Shown here in pieces: positions 36,301 through 46,399 of a stretch of DNA of 64,000 nt (the stretch's first letter is position 1; each line of letters begins with the position of its first letter). The DNA lies in NCBI RefSeq assembly GCF_030265065.1, contig NC_080409.1, forward strand, positions 33,056,501 to 33,120,500. The letters run 5' to 3'. The position numbers were made by a program, and so were the translations under genes. The notes beneath the pieces are model-generated. The model worked only from the letters and a program-made list of their open reading frames with translations, searched no databases and was not told where the DNA came from. Source of the DNA: Corythoichthys intestinalis (Eukaryota; Chordata; Actinopteri; Syngnathiformes; Syngnathidae).

Positions 36301-39300
36301 AAACTACTATTTCAGTATCAAGTTAACATATAACAGTAAACAAATATACAAAAATAACAGTAAATAAAAAAACTCCAGTCCCCATTCTGTATCAGCAGCT
36401 TTAAACTACATTCAATTAATTTAATGTTGTGAATCAACCGTTGCAGTTGTTAAAATTGCTCCCGTTATTCCATAATTTCCCTTTTGTCTACTTTCGACAT
36501 GTGAAAGTTTAAAAACTATTTTAAAGATATATTCAAGTCAATAGTTTACAGATTTAAGAGTATTTTAGATAAAAAGTTAATTAGGTTCGCTACAACAGCC
36601 TTGCAGGGAAGTGTACTGCTTTAAGATGGCGGCCGTTTACTAACGCTCGCATCTAGCTTTTTTGTAGATGTGCTGCTAACGCTACCGAATCTATATTGCA
36701 TCTAGTCCTATATAAATGATATCTACCGTAACATTATGCGGATGTACTTTGTAGCAGCTTTTCGGCAGCAGTCAGGTATGTTGTTGTGTTTTTTTATCTC
36801 GTGGCATGAGCTGAGCTAGAGCCGTGAGTTGAGCATTGGCATTACCCGAGGGGCCGGGTAATGAGAAGTATGATGTTTAGCTACTCTCGCGCCGTTCCTC
36901 CATGCGTCCCGAAGACCGCGCGGCGCGCTGCGTGTGTTGTACTTCCACTTTACTTGGCATATTTCAATAATCGGAATTTGGATGTTTGTGAATCGTTCTC
37001 GAATCTTCCACGGCCGAATCGCGAATAATCTAAGAATCGGAAATTTTGCACACCTCAACTTGACACAATGAAAAGTAGTCTGTGTGCAGCTTGTATAATA
37101 CAGCTAATTTATTTTCCCCTCAAAATAACTAAAAATATAGCCATTAATATCTAAACCCCTGGCAAAAAAGTGAGTACACCCCTTTGAAAAAACATACGAC
37201 CCTAAATGTCCAAATTGAGTACTGCTTGTCATTTTCCCTCCAAAATGTCATGTGACTCGCTACAGGAGTGCTCTCAGCATTGCTGCAGAGATTGAAGAGG
37301 TGGGGGGGGGGGGGGGTCAGCCTTTTAGTGCTCAGACCATATGCCGCACTCTACATCAAATTGGTCTGCATGGCTGTCACCGCAGGAGGAAGCCTCTTCT
37401 GAAGACGGTACACAAGAAAGCCCGCCCGTCTCATCAGACCATAGGACATGGTTCCAGTAATCAAGTGCTTTGTTGATATGTCTTCAGCAAACTGTTTGCG
37501 GGCTGTCTTATGTTATTTCTTTATGTCCTACTTTGACTTAACAAAATAAAATGAAGAAATCAGATATTTACAACTGAGAATTTTATGTATAATTCCATGA
37601 GTTTAGACAGGTTTAAAGTGAAAAAGGTCCTAAACGATAAATTGGTGATCAAAATAGTTGTTGATTAATTTGCTAATCGATTAATTGTTGCACCTCTAGC
37701 GTGGATTTATTCAATGAAGAAATTAATAACTTAATATAGACAAGACTTGTTTAAAAATAATTCACATTATGAAGGCTGCACGGTGGGACAGTAAAATGTT
37801 TAAAACTTTTTTTTTTTTTTAAATTTCCAAACAACACTTTTTCAGTATCGGATTGGGACTCTTTCAGACGATTCTGAAAATCAGGTGACTCGGTGCAAAA
37901 ATATGTGACCAGGAAATTCCTAGTGAAATCTTATGGTTGATATGTCATAATAATAATAAATCTGAAATAAAAAAAAGCTTTTTTATTGTCACCTTAATTT
38001 ATGGTGACTGGCGAATTGAGGTTGGGGGAGACGGTGGGTGTATTAGAGGAAGATACATCTGCTTGAGGACCGTCTACATCGTAGACATATTCCGACCATA
38101 TTGTCGAGTCAGTTCACTCACACGTACATTACGCTCATATTTTCATTTCATTTCCTTCTTAATTTAAATGGTAAGCGTCACCTTTTTCCTTTTTTCACCG
38201 TCTGCACTAACTTTGGGACTAGGCATGTGCTGATGACCGGTTTCAAGGTATAGCGTGGTATAAAAACGTAACGGTTTCAAAACGGCAAAAATTTTCTGTC
38301 ACACCGTCCCCTAAGGTATTATTAGGCTTAGCTATTTTTTATGTACCATAAAGGCAGGGAGAAATCCCTCACTTGCAGCTGAAAGGCTCAACCCTCCCCC
38401 ATCGGTTGTTGCTCAGTGTCAGTGAGTCAGCTGTGCTACACGATGGCTGGTGGAGGTGAAACTCCTGAACTTTTCCCCTATCGAAGAAAATGAAATCGCT
38501 GGTATGGGAATACTTTGGCTACAGAAAAGTTACAGACGGGGGAAACTCTGAGGTATTTATCTTTTTCACTGTCGTTTCTCTAAGTGTGTCGCCAATTGTA
38601 ATTACCGTATTTTTCGGACTATAAGTCGCACCTGAGTATAAGTCGCACCAGCCATAAAATGCCCAACGAAGAGGAAAAAAACATATATATGTCACACCGG
38701 AGTATAAGTCGCATTTTTGGGGGAAATTTACTTGATAACATCCAATACATAGAACAGATATGTCATCTTGAAAGGCAATAAAAATAAAAATACAATAGAG
38801 AACAACATGCTGAATAAGTACTGTATGATAATGTTACATGATGCATGAACAACCAAATGCGAATGTGTCCGGTATGTTAATGTAACATAGTTATTAAGAG
38901 TTATTCAGCTAAGTATAGCATATAGAATATGCTAACAAGTTTACCAAACCATCAGTGTCACTCCAAAACACCAAAATAACATGCGAAAGGATATTATATT
39001 GTGTTAATAATTTCACACATAAGTCGCTCCTGAGTATAAGCCGCACCCCCAACCAAACTATGAAAAAAACTGCGACTTATAGTCCGAAAAATACGGTAAT
39101 TATTTTATATTAGCTGAAGATGAATAACCAATTGGCTGCCATTGACGGCGACAGACCAGGAAAGAATGATTGCTGCCAGCCCCTCCTAGTTTAAATGGAT
39201 TGCTTGTCAGTCACCATCAATGGCAGACAAAAACCAGAGGAGAATTTTACACTTGGACCCCTTGGTGAAAAAGCGTCAAGCAAGGCAAAAAAAGGTCAAA

Positions 39301-40114
39301 GTATGTCCCCAGACAAGCTCTAGTGTAAACTCAGCAAGCAAAGCAAATGGACCAGTTAGTTGTACTCACCAGCATGCCTCCTGGAGCAGCAGGGTTGTCG
39401 TACGGACCCATTGAGCCAGGACCGAAGGGTCCCGGTGCTGGTGGGAAACCACCACCGCCGGGTCCCCAAGAGCCAGCGGGAATAGGGGGAAAGCCACCGC
39501 CTGGGGGGAACGCCGGGAAGGCACCTGGGCCAGCGGGAGGGGGGAAACCGCCAGGACCGCCTGGCCCGTACATGCCGTTACCCCCAGGTGGGTAGGTTCC
39601 TGGAAGAGGCATGTTTGGATAAGGCCCGGGAGGAGCGCCGGGACCAGAGGGGAAAGGTCCAGCTGGGTAAGGAACAGGCCCACCGGGTAGCTGACCCGGT
39701 GCTCCTTCGGGCGGATAGTGCCCTGGGAATTGGCCAGGCGCCCCAGGGCTGGCGGGGTACTGCCCCGGGGCCCCTGGCGCCGGAGGATATTGTCCAGGCA
39801 TCCCAGGAGCGGACGGGAATCCACCCGGTGCCGAAGGGGGCCCCGGGTAGTGGCCCGGTGCGCCGGGGCCAGAGGAGAAGGGGAACTGGCCTGGCGGGGG
39901 CGCCGAGGGCTGAGCAGGAGCGCCAGGAGCTGACGAGGGCCATCCCGGGTTGTTTGCTGGTGCCGACGGGTTGGTGTTCCCTTGCGGTTTGGCCTGGCTC
40001 GGTGTACTGTCACCTAATGCGTCTGTTAACTACAGTACAGAAAACAAAAATCTCTATACAGCGGAAAAACGACAAAAAACTGACATTTGGGCAACTCACC
40101 GAGAAATCCGACAT
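31577..40114 (-). CDS. lgals3: Galectin-3, five coding exons, long Pro/Gly-rich N-domain
   Basis: Exons 40114-40100, 40029-39370, 34411-34323, 31958-31802 and 31732-31577 join into 358 residues (human 250). Galectin-3 is a chimera-type beta-galactoside-binding lectin found in cytosol, nucleus and, by unconventional secretion, outside cells. The start MSDFSLTDALGD matches human MADNFSLHDAL. Residues about 25-225 are Pro/Gly/Ala/Tyr-rich repeats (GAPGQYPPAP-type) used for self-association. The carbohydrate-recognition domain follows (226-358): sugar contacts His269, Asn271, Arg273, Asn282, Trp289, Glu292 and Arg294 are all present (HFNPRF, WGPEER). The human NWGR motif reads CWGP here. No signal peptide is present, as expected. 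An acceptor TTTGTCTTAG lies just before GTCATG, so a non-coding first exon is likely upstream, as in mammals. Confidence 0.96.
31802..31958 (-). CDS. lgals3: lgals3 exon 4 (sugar-binding residues)
   Basis: 157 nt, acceptor TGCAACAG and donor GAG|GTAAGC. It encodes FHVDFMKGSDVVFHFNPRFH, then NSSIGGCWGPEERGGVFPFV, and contains every residue of the galectin sugar-contact set. Confidence 0.96.
32141..33125 (+). mobile_element. hAT-type element with remnants of a ZBED-like transposase
   Basis: The left end is CAGTGTTTTTCAAACGGTGT, the right end ...GGTTGGAAAAGCTCTG. Flanks CTTTCGAT (32133-32140) and CTTTAGAT (33126-33133) are an 8-bp duplication with one mismatch. Plus-strand coding remnants at about 32560-32800 (ATKVNEKAPKALLLNLLLNP, KSHTVAETCLQSYCQRA) resemble the KKPHTIAETL region of fish ZBED-like hAT transposases. 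Short, decayed and with an A-run near 32870. In lgals3 intron 3. Confidence 0.75.
33126..33718. other. lgals3 intron 3, low-complexity stretch
   Basis: Long T-run (about 33317-33345) and A/T-rich sequence. No gene or element ends were seen. Confidence 0.5.
33719..34276. mobile_element. hAT-type element, family A, next to an lgals3 exon
   Basis: The left end is CTAGTGCTGCAACGATTAAT, the right end ...ATTGATAGCTGCAGCCCT. Flanks AAACTGAA (33711-33718) and AAACTCAA (34277-34284) are an 8-bp duplication with one mismatch. 558 bp. Its edge lies 46 bp beyond the lgals3 exon 3 donor. It aligns along its whole length with 24349-24932. Confidence 0.8.
34323..34411 (-). CDS. lgals3: lgals3 exon 3
   Basis: 89 nt, acceptor TTTTTGTAG and donor CAG|GTTTGT. 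It encodes MVPYDLPLHAGLMPRLVITI then VGEPVPGAS, the start of the lectin domain (human VPYNLPLPGGVVPRMLITI). Confidence 0.95.
34412..36044. other. lgals3 intron 2, unassigned with one MITE fragment
   Basis: No exon was seen. At 35053-35270 TAGGGTGACCAAACGTCCTC and later GTCCGGCG/GTCCGGTTTTC words belong to a fish repeat with such an end; its right end was not found. The rest is unassigned. Confidence 0.5.
36045..37480 (+). mobile_element. Tc1-like element, family ACAGTGTATCACAAAAG, interrupted and truncated
   Basis: Starts ACAGTGTATCACAAAAGTGA at about 36045 and continues after a hAT insertion (36129-37058) with AATGAAAAGTAGTCTGTGTG. Plus-strand remnants of the transposase are at 37252-37476 (SAQTICRTLHQIGLHGCHRR, RRKPLLKTVHKKA), the DNA-binding part. 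Catalytic boxes and the second end are missing. A long G-run (about 37301-37316) lies inside. Confidence 0.8.
36129..37058. mobile_element. hAT-type element, family B (inverted copy)
   Basis: Ends TAGAGCTGGGAATCTTTGGG and ...AATTTTGCACACCTCA, perfect 8-bp duplication CTTGACAC (36121-36128 and 37059-37066). 930 bp. Inserted in a Tc1-like element. It contains the inverted core CTGCTTTAAGATGGCGGC (near 36615). It matches 26035-26967 closely in reverse orientation. Confidence 0.9.
37481..38604. other. lgals3 intron 2, mixed repeat fragments
   Basis: A short fragment of an AATCGATTAATTGTTGCACC-ended family is at about 37640-37700. At 38221-38345 a hAT-like left end (AGGCATGTGCTGATGACCGG, GTATAAAAACGTAACGGTT) appears without a partner. 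No coding exon was found. Confidence 0.5.
38605..39096. mobile_element. MITE with CCGTATTTTTCGGACTATAA ends
   Basis: 492 bp. The right end (...GCGACTTATAGTCCGAAAAATACGG, read in parts) is the inverted partner of the left, and TAATTA flanks both sides (38599-38604 and 39097-39102). GAGTATAAGTCGCACC-type words repeat inside. A fragment of the same family is at 19225-19272. Since TAATTA is itself a palindrome, the duplication may be only TA. Confidence 0.82.
39370..40029 (-). CDS. lgals3: lgals3 exon 2 (Pro/Gly-rich oligomerisation domain)
   Basis: 220 codons, phase 0 at both ends, acceptor CTGTAG and donor CTG|GTGAGT. It starts LTDALGDSTPSQAKPQGNTN and then runs in imperfect GAPGQYP, PGPYP and GPGGFPP repeats to PAAPGGML. 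GC-rich repeats give long false frames in other phases. Confidence 0.94.
40100..40114 (-). CDS. lgals3: lgals3 first coding exon
   Basis: Only five codons, MSDFS, then donor TCG|GTGAGT. Too short for frame searches; recognised because mammalian LGALS3 also has a tiny first coding exon followed by L-x-DAL at the next exon. Upstream TTTGTCTTAG|GTC is a good acceptor. Confidence 0.88.
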
Positions 40115-40559
40115 GACCTAAGACAAAGACAAGAGCGAGTGTGAGTATTCTTGAGGCGGGTTAACAAGCTGTCAAGCAAGGAGGGAGTGTCACATACACA
40201 GGAACATCTGAGTTAAAACACACTCAACATTTCCATTCTGTACAAATAAGTAACAAAGTCCACGGAGGTAGACGCCCGAGTAGACCAAAACCATATTCGG
40301 CCGAGTAAATCACGCTGTCACTAGGTACATGCTAAAGGCTATTGATTTATTTGGCCATACGAGTTAAGTTGATGTACTATTGACAGCTCGAGTGGGTTAA
40401 ACTGCAGCTGCGGAGGCTACCTCGCTAGTTTGTTAACTCAACTCCGCTAGCAGTAAAAGATAACAAGAGAGAATGCGGTATTATCGATAGAAACCTTGCC
40501 GGGTGTTGGATTCTTCAGTGGTGAAAGTAGGTCGCTTGTTGTCCAGGGGCGTAGGCCAG

Positions 40560-40660
40560 TTAGCCGGCTAATTTAGCCTCCTCCTAATTTAGCTGCCTGC
40601 TCGCACAACTCTACAAACCGGAAGTGCGAAACGCCCGTTTGATTACGTCACCGCGCCAAA
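40560..40660 (-). promoter_or_regulatory. Likely lgals3 promoter
   Basis: A CpG-containing stretch about 0.5 kb upstream of the coding start, including CCGGAAGTGCGAAACGCC (an ETS-type CGGAAGT site). It fits the start of the inferred non-coding first exon. Position and composition only. Confidence 0.4.
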
Positions 40661-41053
40661 GACTACAGTATTTCAATTTTGATTTCATAGTCATAATATT
40701 TACCGAAAATTATTTTACTTACAAAAAGGAACCAATTACATTGTACTGGGATGGCTGGAATACAATGATCATGTTTTAGTGCCATTGACGGAGATAAAAG
40801 TCCAACCCATTTAGGCTGGGAGGGCAAGCAGCAATCAATGGCAGCCAATGATTAATGTATTAAATAACTAATAATGAATAATAATTAATAATATTTAAGC
40901 TGTTAGAACAGTAGGGATGTCGTTTTTGTGTTTCCTACGTTTGAGTGCTGTAAGTGGTAATGTGACATAGTTACTGTATGGTCAATGTATACAGTTTATT
41001 TTTAAAGGCTCTCTGGTTCCTCTACCGCTGTCAATGGCCGTCAACAGGTTAGG
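40661..41053. other. Intergenic with a dispersed-repeat fragment
   Basis: 40780-40860 (GCCATTGACGGAGATAAAAG, TGGCAGCCAATGATT) is a palindromic-family fragment. No gene was seen. Confidence 0.5.
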
Positions 41054-41157
41054 TTAGAATAGAATAGAATAGAATAGAATAGAATAGAATAGAATAGAAT
41101 AGAATAGAATAGAATAGAATAGAATAGAATAGAATAGAATAGAATAGAATAGAATAA
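41054..41157. repeat. AGAAT pentanucleotide microsatellite
   Basis: About 20 almost perfect copies of AGAAT in a row, ending at AATAACCC. The tract abuts an old repeat beginning TTTATTGTCATTACACAG. Confidence 0.95.
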
Positions 41158-41250
41158 CCCTTTATTGTCATTACACAGTTGTACAATGAAATTGTGGTGC
41201 ATCTCCCTTTACAGTGCAGGACAAGTAAAAATCTTGAAAGTTGTTTGCAC

Positions 41251-42292
41251 CATAAGCGGAGTTTGGGGGGGGTCAGACCCCCCCGTAGGCCAAAAAGTGT
41301 CATTGTATATAACTGACTTTCCTATATATGTATAAAAGTTGTAAAAGCATTAAAGCAAACAACAGAAATGAATGAAATCAACAAAAAAAGATTTTTATAA
41401 TGGGTCAAAATTATTTTTCGAACAGATCATGTGACTAGCACCTTAGACGGTCATTTGCTTTGCATATTATTTTGCATATTATTTAAAAGAAAAAAAAAAA
41501 GGGGAGGGCAATTTTATTTTTCAAATGATTTTTTTGTTTGAAAATATTTTTCGGGGATTGAAGCCACTTTTTGGGGGATTGAATGATTTAGGCACAAATG
41601 TCCTTCCCATAATATGACTCAAAAACAAAAAGGCTTGCTAAAATCAAAGCAAAAATTTTAAATTAAAAATTAAGTGTTCAAATGCAAATATTTTCTATGA
41701 TTGAAATTTTTCTTTTTTTGATTGAATTGATTTTTTTGTTTGAAAATATACATTTTTTGTTTGAAGCAACTTATTTTTTGATTGAATAATAAAGACACAA
41801 ATGTCCTAGCCAAAATGTGACTCAAACGCAAAACATTACTTCAATCAAAAAAGTTGCTTCAATCAAAAAAATAAAATAAATAATTGACTTCAATCAATAC
41901 AAAAATTCAAAGAAAAATAGCTTTCAAATGCATTTTTTTGAGTTTCAAATTTATTTTTGCATTCAAACACATTTTTGATCGAATAATGAAGACACAAATC
42001 TACCTCCATATGGCTCCGCCCAGGGGATACAATTTTTGACTGGGGTAACTACATTGGCACGACACCGGCGGGCGTACCATATTCAATGGATGACGATCTT
42101 GGCGAAAAGTATAGCTGTCCTAAGCAGCCTGATTTAGAATTCCCCTTAAGAATGATGGGAAACAAAAAACGCTCTTTTTCAACTTATTATTATTATACAT
42201 ATTCTTGTAAGTTAATTTTATTGCTGACACTGCGTTTTGGGGTCATCAACATGTTGTGACCCCCCTGGCCAAAAAGTCAAACTCCGCCTATG
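41251..42292. mobile_element. hAT-type element, ends CATARGCGGAGTTTG, copy 1
   Basis: Left CATAAGCGGAGTTTGGGGGG, right ...AAACTCCGCCTATG, perfect 8-bp duplication GTTTGCAC (41243-41250 and 42293-42300). 1,042 bp. Inside are many TTGATTGAA and AATCAAAAAA words on both strands, which would fold. No coding frame. Confidence 0.9.
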
Positions 42293-42554
42293 GTTTGCAC
42301 GAATAAAAGTATCAAATCTAAATAAATATAAAATATGTATTAGGTAGTCCTTTGTTCAAGCAGTGAAAATAACTGAAATGAAGTAGCAGCAGTTGACAGT
42401 GAGACATTGGATATTGCACATTAATATTGCACTTAAATAAGTATTGCACATAGAATATGTGTGAATAGAAGTAGCAGAAGTTGACAGTGAGGCATTGAAA
42501 ATTGCACATTAATATTGCACCTAAATAAGTATTGCACATAGAATACGTGTGAAT

Positions 42555-43700
42555 CATAAGCAGATTTTAAGGGGCCCCCCCTGGTGGCTGAAAAGTGTCA
42601 TTGCATGAAATTGACTTTCCTATATATATAAAAAAGTTGTAAAGCAATAAAACTGCAACAAAAATGAATGAAATGAACAAAAAATCTATTTTCATAATGG
42701 GTCAAAATAATTTTTCGAACAGATCATGTGACTTTAGACGATCATTTGCTTTGCATATGATAAAAAAAAAATAGGGGAGGGCAATTTTATTTTTCAAATG
42801 ATTTTTTTCTTTGATTGAGAATATATTTTTTTTTTATTGAAGCAACTTTTTTGGGATTGAATGATTTAGACACAAATGTACTACCCATAATACGGCCCAA
42901 ACACAAAAAGGATTGCTTCAATCAAATAAAACTTTTTTAATGAAAAATTGAAGTGTTCAAATGCAAATCTTTCAATCTCAAATATTTTTTCTTATTCAAA
43001 AATGTTTTCAATGATTGAATTTTTTTTATTTTTATTTTTTATTTTTTTTATTGAAGTGATTTTTCTTTTGAAAATACATTTTTTGTATGAGGCAACTTAT
43101 TTTTTGATTGAATAATAAAGACAAAAAACTTCCTAGCCAAAATGTGGCTCAAACACAAATCAACATTACTTCAACCAAAAAAGTTGCTTCAATCAAAAAT
43201 AAAAATTGACTCCAATAAAAGAAAAAAATCAAAGAAAAATGGCTTTCACATGCATTTTTTTTAGTTTCAAATTTATTTTTGCATTTAAACAATTCTTTTT
43301 TTTTTTTTTATTGAAGCTTTTTTTGATTGAAAATATATATATTGATTGAAGATTTTTTTTTTTTTTATTAAAGCAACTTTTTTTGGATTGAATAATAAAG
43401 ACACAAATCTACCTCCATATGGCTTCGCCCAGGGGATACATTTTTTGACTGGGGTAACTACATTGGAACGACACCGGCGGGCGTACCATATTCAATGGAT
43501 GACGATCTTGGCGAAAAGTATAGCTGTCCTAAGCAGTCTGATTTAGAATTCCCCTCAAGAATGATGGGAAGCAAAAAAATGCTCATTGTCAACTTATTAT
43601 TATAAATATTCTTGTAAATTTAATTTTATGGCTGACACTGCGTTTCGAGGTCATCAACATGTTGTGCTCCCCCTGCCCCAAAACTCAAACTCCGCCTATG
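42555..43700. mobile_element. hAT-type element, ends CATARGCGGAGTTTG, copy 2
   Basis: Left CATAAGCAGATTTTAAGGGG, right ...AAACTCCGCCTATG, perfect 8-bp duplication GTGTGAAT (42547-42554 and 43701-43708). 1,146 bp, same orientation as copy 1 and similar over its whole length (for example ACTACATTGGMACGACACCG and GGTCATCAACATGTTGTG in both). It inserted independently, since its duplication differs. Confidence 0.9.
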
Positions 43701-43920
43701 GTGTGAATAGAAGTTAAGTAGCAAAAGTTGACAGTGAGGCCTTGAATATTGCACTTATTAAGTATTGGACATAGTATATTGCATACAAATTAATATTGGA
43801 CACTGGGTGATGTGGTGTTACATATAGCTGTTCAGGGTGGAAATAGCTTTAGCAAAGAAACTGTTCCTCAGTCTGTTTGTTCTTGCTTTTAAACACCTAT
43901 GTTGGTTTATTTTTATTGAG

Positions 43921-44560
43921 ATATCATTGAAAATATGTAGTAATTCAAATAAGTGCTAATTGCATCTGTGGGGGACGAGAAAAGACCAGTCTGTTTGCAA
44001 CGGACAACAGAAAGCCACATCAAATAAAATGTCACTTATAAACATTAGATCCCACTCACATTGATAAGCCACTTGATTTTTTTCAGCCAAGACTGAATAT
44101 TGCCAACAATCGTCCCACTTTGTTTCGCAGTGTTAGATCAGTAAACCAGCGAGCACTGTTAACATCATATAAGGTGGCATACCAAGTTGCTCAGTGCAAA
44201 ATAGCAAAAATAAAAACTGTCCCACTGTCCAATGACACTGTTGTTTTTGTTCGAATATTTTTGGTTTTTATCGTTAAATGGTTATTTCGATTGTTTAGTA
44301 TTTATTGATTTATTTTATTAAAATTTATTTTTCACTTTTAGATGGTCAAAAATGTACCGTGAATGTATTTTTACAGATTGGATGTGACTTTTTTTTTAAT
44401 TCAGGCAAAGTGATGCTCTTTAAGTCTTTTCTATACTTTAATGTAAGTTGAGCTATATATTTTTTCTTTAATATTAAAAAGGACACAATATTATGCAGAG
44501 GTATACTTATTTTAATAATTTATAGGCAAATGATACAAATTACAGTGGCGGCAGAGAGTT
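43921..44560 (+). pseudogene. Fragment of a ZBED-like hAT transposase
   Basis: The plus frame at about 44129-44250 reads SVNQRALLTSYKVAYQVAQC then KIKTVPLSNDTV. In fish ZBED-like hAT transposases NQRALxASYxVAxxIAxxKK and KxxPLSNDTV lie some 50 residues apart, so an internal piece has dropped out in frame. No element ends were found around it. It is unrelated to sav1, which begins 0.7 kb further on. Confidence 0.7.
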
Positions 44561-44925
44561 GTGGGGGGGGGCGCGAAACGTTTACGTCTTCCTTGGGGGG
44601 GGCGTAACAGAAGTAATTGAGAAGCACTGGACTGATGTGATGTCTATTGAGTGGCCCGACGCAAAATGGCTAACAAGTGACAACGTTTTCCCCTATTAAC
44701 TCACAGCGCGCAAGTGACATCTAGCTTCACGTATTTTATATCTATGATCCAGCAAAGCGGTACCTCAGGCTAGCTCGCCTCCACTTCCCAACCCAAGTCA
44801 CTTCCAAAATGTGTTCTACCCGCGCTTGGCGACGAGCTATGCGGGGCGGTCGCCGAGCGGAGGGCTTGACGGCGCCGCGTTGTTGACGTCCTCTCTTCCC
44901 TCCCGCCCCTCTCACTGGCGTTATT
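44561..44925 (+). promoter_or_regulatory. sav1: CpG-rich promoter and 5' UTR of sav1
   Basis: GC-rich sequence, especially 44815-44905 (GGGGCGGTCGCCGAGCGGAG, GGCGCCGCG), directly before the ATG. No TATA box stands out. A CpG-island-type promoter is inferred. Confidence 0.6.
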
Positions 44926-45019
44926 ATGCTCTCTCGAAAGAAGAGTAAAAGCGAGTCGTCGAAACCGGCCGAGGTCCACGGAAAGTATGTGAAGAAGGAA
45001 ACGTCTCCGCTCCTCCGAA
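44926..45019 (+). CDS. sav1: sav1 exon 1
   Basis: 31 codons plus one base ending CGAA|GTAAGC. The ATG follows a GC-rich leader and opens MLSRKK, conserved from fish to human. Confidence 0.95.
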
Positions 45020-46399
45020 GTAAGCAACAGGCTGCTGGCTAGTTAGCATAGCCTAGCCTACTATCGACGGTACCCAATTTCTGACGATCGCTTCTCAGCA
45101 AGTCCCTCTGGGGACGTGGAAACGTTTAGACGCAACTTTCTATCCCCCCATTCGTTAAATTGTGTTAAACCTATGCATCGTTTGAGCGTACTTTTGAACC
45201 AACAGCTCCTATCTGGACTGTGTATCTTAAAAGTTTTCCGATATTATTTAACTTCAGTATAATGCAGTGTTCCAAATCATAAGATGGTGGCCATCATAAG
45301 CGAATGTTGTCAGATTACTTCTGTTTTTTTTTTTTCCTTCGCATTTAGTCCCGGAATGTCCCTTACTTGTGTCCCACACTGCTTCACTGTGCCCCATTTA
45401 CTCCCGTTTTATGTCATATTGTCCGATATTGTATCCCAGTTTGTTCAATTCTACCATATCCCACGTTAGGTTGTCTCATGATGCTCAATTGTGGCCCCAA
45501 AGTAAAGAATAAAACATACATTGATTTGTCTCTTACCTACTCGAATTATAGTTTACACAGTGCGCAAAATGTTAAGCAATCACAAAAGGTAATTCCTGTC
45601 TAATATTGTCTGTACCACCTTTTTTCCTTTTAAACTGCTGTGACGTACGGTACTAGATCCAAGTTTAGTGAACAGGCTCCCTCTTATGGCATAGGAAAGA
45701 ATTACGTAAACAAATGGTCAAAGTGATTGCAAAAAATAGGCATTTGAAGTGCAATACATTTTCATGTAGCTTTTCGAACTGTGTGTAATGATTTAAATAA
45801 GGACAGTTTAATTTAGCTTGAGTTTAAATATATTTTTAGGTGAATAATTAGGCCTTTTTTTTACCTTGCAAAATGAAATTGCCACTTTTTGCAATTTTGT
45901 TACCCTCTTCTTCATACAGATCTTATGCCCTCATTCATACGTCATGGCCCCACCATTCCCCGCCGTGCCGATGTGCCAATCCCTGACATGGGGCCCACTG
46001 CCTACCCGGCAGCACCTAGCCGGGATCCAACCGTGTCCCGTAGCAAGAGCTTCCTCCGCGCCGCTGTGCCTCGTCCACCGCAGGAGGCGGCCCGTCGTGA
46101 GAGCCACCGCTTGTCCGCGCCCCCGTATCCACCGCGCAGCCTGGGAGAGCTGCCGCACGAGTACGCCGGATCGCTGCAGTCCTTTCTCACGGACGGTGGC
46201 CCCGTGTCGGAGAACGGGGACGGTGGACGCTACTACTACCACCCCGGGGAGCCTTCGTACTATGACGGCCGGCAGCAACAGTCGCGGAGGATGCCCGAAC
46301 GCTTCCCGGACGATTATCGCTACTATGAGCACGGTGAACACAACTTCCAAAGAGTTCCGAGGCAACACACTCCACCCACACCTAGCAGACCCCCCTCAG
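44926..46399 (+). CDS. sav1: Salvador homolog 1, exons 1-2 (gene continues past window)
   Basis: Exons 44926-45019 and 45920-46399 give the first 190 residues. SAV1 is the Hippo-pathway scaffold that binds the MST kinases through a C-terminal SARAH domain and activates LATS signalling. The N-terminus MLSRKKSKSESSKPAEVHGK, YVKKETSPLLRNLMPSFIRH is almost the human sequence. Exon 2 keeps GPTIPRRADVPIPD, the VSRSKSFLR and RRESHRLSAPPY stretches and DDYRYYEHGEHNFQRVPRQ. Middle parts diverge and are Pro/Arg-rich. The donor GG... (TCAG|GTAAGG) ends exon 2 in phase 1. The WW domains (human from about 199) and SARAH domain are not found in the remaining 17.6 kb, so intron 2 is at least that long and is packed with repeats. 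Confidence 0.95.
45020..45919. other. sav1 intron 1
   Basis: 900 bp, no repeat ends recognised. A loose run of TGTCCCA, TGTGCCCCA and TATCCCA words at about 45350-45480 looks like a decayed simple repeat. Confidence 0.6.
45920..46399 (+). CDS. sav1: sav1 exon 2
   Basis: 480 nt, acceptor TTCATACAG, first two bases completing Asn32. The frame from 45922 reads LMPSFIRHGPTIPRRADVPI. A longer open frame in another phase over the same DNA (to 46540) is a shadow. Confidence 0.95.

Larger units (their letters stand above)
41158..43920. repeat. Old dispersed repeat with a 90-bp minisatellite, host to two hAT elements
   Basis: Begins TTTATTGTCATTACACAGTT and ends near GAAACTGTTCCTCAGTCTGT (43858), both words of a widespread fish repeat of uncertain class. 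Between them is a tandem unit of about 90 bp (AGCAGAAGTTGACAGTGAGG, ATTGCACATTAATATTGCAC, AAGTATTGCACATAGAATA) with two units at 42376-42546 and a decayed one at 43709-43800. Two related hAT elements interrupt it. Confidence 0.7.

Noticed and set aside
39366-40121. Long open frames (up to 215 residues) on both strands over the Pro/Gly-rich lgals3 exon
   Set aside because: They are by-products of a GC-rich, repetitive exon. Only the minus frame that joins MSDFS to the lectin domain through good splice sites makes sense.
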